Source: an uncultured Campylobacter sp. (GTDB lineage: Bacteria > Campylobacterota > Campylobacteria > Campylobacterales > Campylobacteraceae). From it: a stretch of 64,000 nucleotides of DNA. Both the position numbers and the translations under genes were made by a program. The notes under the pieces were generated by a model. It made no database searches. It had not been told where the DNA came from and saw nothing but the letters and a program-made list of their open reading frames with translations. The stretch spans positions 1-64,000 of the forward strand of contig CAKVAF010000004.1 of the NCBI GenBank assembly GCA_934718785.1, read 5' to 3'. Numbering within the stretch: position 1 is the stretch's first letter; each line of letters begins with the position of its first letter. Shown piece by piece: positions 60,519-64,000 of this stretch.

Positions 60519-61327
60519 GTGCCAATTTCAGTGATTTGCACGCCAAAGTTTCCATCCACGATAACAACTTCGCCATAAGCTACTTTTTTATCGCCGATTA
60601 AAATTTCAAGCGGATCATTTGCCAGCTGATTAAGCTCAACGACTGAGCCTATGTCCATTGTAAGAACATCTTTTAAGAGCATTTTTTTATTACCAATGCG
60701 AACGCGCACAGGCAGGCGCACATCCATAATCAAATTGATATTTTTAAGCTCTTCAGCCACAGTGTTAAGCTTTTCTTTCATCTCTTCTTCGCTCAGCTCT
60801 ACGCCATCTTCATCAAATTCTTTCTTAGCTAAAACGCCGTAAAGTTGCTTATCCATTACCAAAGAAATTTTTTCACTTAAATCTGCGACCTTAACATCGA
60901 AAATATAAATTTTGTAAAAGTCTTTAAGGTCTAAATTATCAGGCACAAAATCACAACTTTGAAGCTCAAAGTCCATTTTAGGAATGTCTTTTTGCGCTCC
61001 AAGCGTGGTTGAAAAAGTTGAGATGATATTTAAAATGGCTTCTTTAGCAGCATCCATTTCATCACTACTTAAGTTTTCATTGCGTGAAATTTCTTCTTCG
61101 CCCATCATCCATTCGCCAATAGCACTCATCAAAACGGCACTGGCTAAGACACCGAATTTTCCGCCACTTGTTACATTAAATCTTGCCACAACTAAAGGCG
61201 GTTTCATCGTTTCATTAGCGCTCACATCAAATTCTTGATACTCGCTAAAGCTAGCTTGCTTGCCGGTAAGTCCTTCTATCGTGCTGGCTGCTTCGTTGGT
61301 AAAAAATTTCAAAAACTCGTTGATCAT
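60488..61327 (-). CDS. fliY: Flagellar motor switch phosphatase FliY
   Basis: A 279-residue protein with a CheC/CheX-like N-terminal part (ASAVLMSAIGEWMMGEEEI, DEMDAAKEAILNIISTFSTTLG, the second helix having the D-E-x-x-N-like pattern) and a C-terminal FliN domain (LIMDVRLPVRVRIGNKKMLLKDVLTMDIGSVVELNQLANDPLEILIGDKKVAYGEVVIVDGNFGVQIT). It forms the switch ring with FliM. It overlaps fliM by 4 bp. The short N-terminal CheY-P-binding peptide of Bacillus FliY is not seen. Confidence 0.94.
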   Translation of the reverse strand: MINEFLKFFTNEAASTIEGLTGKQASFSEYQEFDVSANETMKPPLVVARFNVTSGGKFGVLASAVLMSAIGEWMMGEEEISRNENLSSDEMDAAKEAILNIISTFSTTLGAQKDIPKMDFELQSCDFVPDNLDLKDFYKIYIFDVKVADLSEKISLVMDKQLYGVLAKKEFDEDGVELSEEEMKEKLNTVAEELKNINLIMDVRLPVRVRIGNKKMLLKDVLTMDIGSVVELNQLANDPLEILIGDKKVAYGEVVIVDGNFGVQITEIGTKKERLEQLR

Positions 61328-62409
61328 ATGATTTCTTCCTCTTCTTCCTCGGTATTTTCACTTTCATCATAGACGCTAGCTTTAGCGCGACGCTCTTCTT
61401 CGTATTTTTCAAGGATTTTCTTGATCTCATCTTTATCAGTGCGGATAAGCTCGATGATTTTGATCGATTTTCTAAAGCGATGAAGCCCGATTTCTGCCAA
61501 AAATACTTCTTTTTTATCAATGCTTACAATAGCCTTATCATCAGCTTCTCGATCAAGACGCAAAATATCGCCTTGCTTGAGCTCTAAAAACTCATCGACG
61601 CTGATTAAGGTTTTACCTAAAATGGCTTCATAGACGACTTCTGCGCGCCCGATTAAAGTTTTAAGCTCTTTGTTACGCGATTTTTTAGCTGAGGTTTCGC
61701 CCATCATAATGTCTCTATTTGCCAAACGGCTTAAAATACTTTCTAAATGCACCACAGGATAGCAGATATTGACCATACCGCTTGAATTACCGATGATAAT
61801 CTCCATAACAACCATGATGACGATTTCATTTTGAGCGACGATTTGAACGACATTTGGGCTTGATTCTTTAGCTTCAATGCTAGGATAAATTTCAGTCACC
61901 GTTGCCCAGCTTTCTTTAAGTCTTTGCATGATGATACGCAAAATGCTATCAAGCAAATTAAGCTCAATATCCGTAAGCTCGCGCAAGGTCTCATAACTCT
62001 CGCCCTGACCGCCTAGTAATCTATCTATCATAGGAAAAGCAATGCTTGGATTAATTTCAAGCACGCAGTTGCCATCTAAGGGCTTGATCGAAAAGACGTT
62101 AAAGCTCGTTGGACTAGGCAAACTCATCAAAAACTCGCCATAAGTCATTTGATCGACTGAGTGTAGCTTAATCTCTACGATACTTCTCATCATCGATGAA
62201 ATTTGAGAAGCAAGATTTCTAGCTAGCTTGTCATGTATGCCTTTGATCGAGCGAAGTTGCTCTTTAGAAACTCTGTTTGGACGCTTAAAATCATATACAA
62301 CGATATTGCGCTCGTCGCGATCGCTAGCGTGCGCATCGACATTTGAGTCGCTATCATCGACGACTTCAAGCAGGGCGTCAATTTCTTCTTGTGAGAGTAT
62401 CTCAGCCAA
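61324..62409 (-). CDS. fliM: Flagellar motor switch protein FliM
   Basis: A 361-residue switch protein. The N-terminal EILSQEEIDALLEVV is the CheY-binding peptide; the middle domain has LARNLASQISSMMRSIVEIKLHSVDQMTYGEFL and the GGQGESYE loop typical of FliM; the C-terminal domain has VSIDKKEVFLAEIGLHRFRKSIKI. A Glu-rich tail ends the protein (ENTEEEEEEII). It overlaps fliA by 8 bp and fliY by 4 bp. Confidence 0.96.
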   Translation of the reverse strand: MAEILSQEEIDALLEVVDDSDSNVDAHASDRDERNIVVYDFKRPNRVSKEQLRSIKGIHDKLARNLASQISSMMRSIVEIKLHSVDQMTYGEFLMSLPSPTSFNVFSIKPLDGNCVLEINPSIAFPMIDRLLGGQGESYETLRELTDIELNLLDSILRIIMQRLKESWATVTEIYPSIEAKESSPNVVQIVAQNEIVIMVVMEIIIGNSSGMVNICYPVVHLESILSRLANRDIMMGETSAKKSRNKELKTLIGRAEVVYEAILGKTLISVDEFLELKQGDILRLDREADDKAIVSIDKKEVFLAEIGLHRFRKSIKIIELIRTDKDEIKKILEKYEEERRAKASVYDESENTEEEEEEII

Positions 62410-63127
62410 GGCTCATCCTTTCTCTAAGTTTTTGCAAAAGCCTTTTATGAATTTGAGAAATTCGGCTTTCGCTGATGTTTAAAATTTCGCTGATTTCTTT
62501 AATGCTTAATTCTTCATAATAATAAAGCTGAATGATGAGCTGATCGCGCTCTTTAAAGCTTTCAAGCACATTTTGAATTTGCTCGATTAAATTTTGTTTT
62601 TCGATTTTTTCAAGCGTGTCCTCATCTTCATACACCGCCACTTGCTCATCTAAAGGCATCACATAGCTAATAGCGTGGGCTAATCTTGCTTCATTGACCT
62701 TTTCTTCATCCAGTCCTAGCTTTTGCGCCAGATATTTATTGTCAGGTTCTTGCTCGTTTTCTTGAAAATACTCATCGATTAAATTATCCAGTTCTTTGAT
62801 GATTTTTCTATTATTTCTGCTCATCACATCAAGGCTTCTTAGATAATCAAGCATAGCCCCATTGACGCGCTTTTTCGCATAACCCCAAAAGCTTGCGTTT
62901 TGCTCTTTATCATAGCGGCGAGAAAGCTTAATCATTTCTTCAACGCCTGCTGAGATTAAATCCCCCACTTCCACACTTGCTGGCAAACGCTCTTTTAAGC
63001 GAAAGGCTAGGGCGCGCACAGCGGGCATATAAGAAAGGACGAGATTGTCCTGCTCTTCTTTTATGGTGTCTGCGTAAGGATTAGGCTGCGCGTTTCTTAG
63101 CATTTCTACGCCTTTCTTTTGCGTCAT
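62402..63127 (-). CDS. fliA: Flagellar sigma factor FliA (sigma-28)
   Basis: A 241-residue sigma factor for the late flagellar genes. Region 2 is LISAGVEEMIKLSRRYDKEQNASFWGYAKKRVNGAMLDYLRSLD, region 4 is EELSIKEISEILNISESRISQIHKRLLQKLRERM. Two starts are possible: ATG 63127 as given, or ATG 63103, which has a better ribosome site (AAAGGCG) and gives 233 residues. It overlaps the upstream membrane-protein gene in either case. A possible target, CGATAT, lies before flaG. Confidence 0.96.
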   Translation of the reverse strand: MTQKKGVEMLRNAQPNPYADTIKEEQDNLVLSYMPAVRALAFRLKERLPASVEVGDLISAGVEEMIKLSRRYDKEQNASFWGYAKKRVNGAMLDYLRSLDVMSRNNRKIIKELDNLIDEYFQENEQEPDNKYLAQKLGLDEEKVNEARLAHAISYVMPLDEQVAVYEDEDTLEKIEKQNLIEQIQNVLESFKERDQLIIQLYYYEELSIKEISEILNISESRISQIHKRLLQKLRERMSLG

Positions 63128-63518
63128 TTTTCTTTAATTCTGCGCGCTCTTCATTAAGTTTATCGAGCAAATGTTCCATTTTCTTTTCTCTAATGGATAA
63201 ATCATTGATGATAAGATTGCTTGTATCTTCGTATTTTGCTTTATTAAATATGCGTCCGCTGATTTTTTTCACATCGATAAAATACATAATGGATATATGA
63301 ATGAGAACATAAAAAATAAAGGTAATTAAAAAGGTAAAAACAACAATATCCATCGCTTCTTCAATGCTTACAACACTAAAAGCAAGCCCAATAAAAAAGC
63401 CACATACAGTAAAAAACGCGACGAAATTATCAGGTCTAGGACCTGTAACGACGATTTTTTTCTCTTCTTTTTTGTTTTTTGCTTCTTCTTGTTTTGTTTC
63501 TTGTTTGTCTTTTGCCAT
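63081..63518 (-). CDS. Small two-segment membrane protein between flhG and fliA
   Basis: A 145-residue protein: a charged Lys/Glu-rich start, two membrane segments (about 32-50, FVAFFTVCGFFIGLAFSVV, and about 55-80, MDIVVFTFLITFIFYVLIHISIMYFI), then a basic coiled-coil tail (IREKKMEHLLDKLNEERAELKKNDAKERRRNAKKRAA). I know of a conserved membrane protein at this place in Campylobacter, with no set function. It overlaps fliA by up to 47 bp, so it is translated with the flagellar genes and may act in flagellar number or placement. Confidence 0.75.
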   Translation of the reverse strand: MAKDKQETKQEEAKNKKEEKKIVVTGPRPDNFVAFFTVCGFFIGLAFSVVSIEEAMDIVVFTFLITFIFYVLIHISIMYFIDVKKISGRIFNKAKYEDTSNLIINDLSIREKKMEHLLDKLNEERAELKKNDAKERRRNAKKRAA

Positions 63519-63551
63519 TTTTTAACTCTTCAATCTTTGCTTATCACTGTT

Positions 63552-64000
63552 TTAAAATCTCTCAATAATCTTTTTGAAAAAGCTAGTAAAACTGCGACTT
63601 GGAGTATCATCAAGCATTTTTTGTTCCAACCTATACAAAAGCTTGGAAGCTAAGCTTTTTAGCTCATCTGCTGAGTGAGTATTTTCATCACTAAAAAGGC
63701 TTCTTGTTTTTATAGATGAGCTGACATTTTTAGAATCACTCACAAAGCCTAGAAATTCTAAATTTAAAGGATTTTTGATATTGGCAGCAGCGACTTTTTT
63801 GATATTTTCAAAGACGCGCAAGGCTTCGTTTTCATTTTTTACTGAATTTAAAAGCATAAGTAAATTTTCTTTTGTTTTACAAGTTGTTTTTATAGTCGCA
63901 TAAGCATCTGTAATGGCTGCTGGATCAGGCACAGTTACAACGATAACCTCATCAGCCATTTCTAAAAAATGCTGTATATTTCCGCCTATGCCAGCTCCTG
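63552..64000 (-). CDS. flhG: Flagellar number regulator FlhG (YlxH/MinD-like), C-terminal part
   Basis: The last 149 codons lie in the window; the gene runs past base 64000. AGIGGNIQHFLEMADEVIVVTVPDPAAITDAYATIK is the MinD/FlhG ATPase segment before the C-terminal half, and LLYRLEQKML with SFTSFFKKIIERF is the membrane-binding amphipathic end. FlhG works with FlhF to set the number and polar place of flagella. The gap of 33 bp to the membrane-protein gene suggests one transcript down to fliY. Confidence 0.92.
   Translation of the reverse strand, partial: GAGIGGNIQHFLEMADEVIVVTVPDPAAITDAYATIKTTCKTKENLLMLLNSVKNENEALRVFENIKKVAAANIKNPLNLEFLGFVSDSKNVSSSIKTRSLFSDENTHSADELKSLASKLLYRLEQKMLDDTPSRSFTSFFKKIIERF

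Noticed and set aside
1..64000. CRISPR array, insertion sequence with transposase, or prophage
   Set aside because: I see no regularly spaced repeats, no transposase or integrase frame, and no run of phage structural genes.
1..64000. Phase-variable poly-G tracts typical of Campylobacter contingency genes
   Set aside because: No G or C run of eight or more was found; only A/T runs occur, the longest being A16 at 26574.

Overview
This window is a chromosomal segment from a Campylobacter-type epsilonproteobacterium (Campylobacterota). The evidence is AT-rich DNA with short intergenic gaps, a complete pseudaminic acid synthase (PseI), a monomeric isocitrate dehydrogenase next to mdh and oorDABC, the flaG-fliD-fliS and fliY-fliM-fliA-flhG flagellar blocks, and the rplI-hslV-hslU-era and ispB-hemA-proS-hemC gene orders that I recall from Campylobacter jejuni. 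The blocks are joined in a different order from C. jejuni, so I take this to be another species of the genus and do not name it.

Layout. 1-6.9 kb: end of rpoN, a YgjP-type metallopeptidase, a HydE-like protein, hypF and an ABC-F ATPase. 7.2-8.2 kb: pseI standing alone. 8.3-14.4 kb: ftsY and a thioredoxin-like lipoprotein on the minus strand, then a folate cyclo-ligase, rny, a DedA protein and a ComEC protein on the plus strand. 14.4-15.4 kb: seven tRNA genes on the minus strand containing an exact 328-bp duplication. 15.5-19 kb: queH, bcp, a tautomerase and a CorC-type protein. 19-25.1 kb: cell division genes (an FtsL-like candidate, rsmH, a PpiD-like chaperone, ftsA, ftsZ). 25.1-30.5 kb: the accessory part, with a surface-polysaccharide-type gene behind an A16 tract, two decayed genes, a C-S lyase carrying an unusual insert, an intact nitroreductase and a broken one. 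30.8-33.9 kb: flaG-fliD-fliS plus a small gene, with a sigma-54-type promoter. 34-40 kb (minus): a GspM/GspL-like pair, era, hslU, hslV, rplI, argG. 40.3-46.8 kb (minus): hemC, an FxsA protein, proS, hemA, a polyprenyl synthase, an exported protein and a small hypothetical. 47-50.7 kb: ftsK and an FMN-binding protein. 50.8-56.7 kb (minus): the icd-mdh-oorDABC operon without sucCD. 56.9-60.4 kb: an AsmA-like protein and mltG overlapping head to head. 60.5-64 kb (minus): flhG (partial), a membrane protein, fliA, fliM, fliY.

How the genes work together. Hydrogenase maturation (HydE-like and HypF), the electron-donating half of the TCA cycle (Icd, Mdh, OorDABC) and tetrapyrrole synthesis (HemA, HemC) serve respiration. 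RpoN, FliA, FlhG, the switch proteins FliM/FliY, the cap operon and PseI serve glycosylated flagella. FtsA, FtsZ, FtsK, FtsY, RsmH, MltG and the FtsL-like candidate serve division and envelope growth.

The least ordinary material is non-coding. A short GC-rich motif (core ACAGCGGCGCG) sits between AT-rich inverted arms at many intergenic sites and once inside a coding sequence. Hairpins of the ATTGC...GCAAT type cluster in three gaps, and a longer shared element follows both rny and ftsK. One tRNA-Glu has a very odd anticodon loop. I found no CRISPR array, no intact insertion sequence or prophage, and no long poly-G tract.
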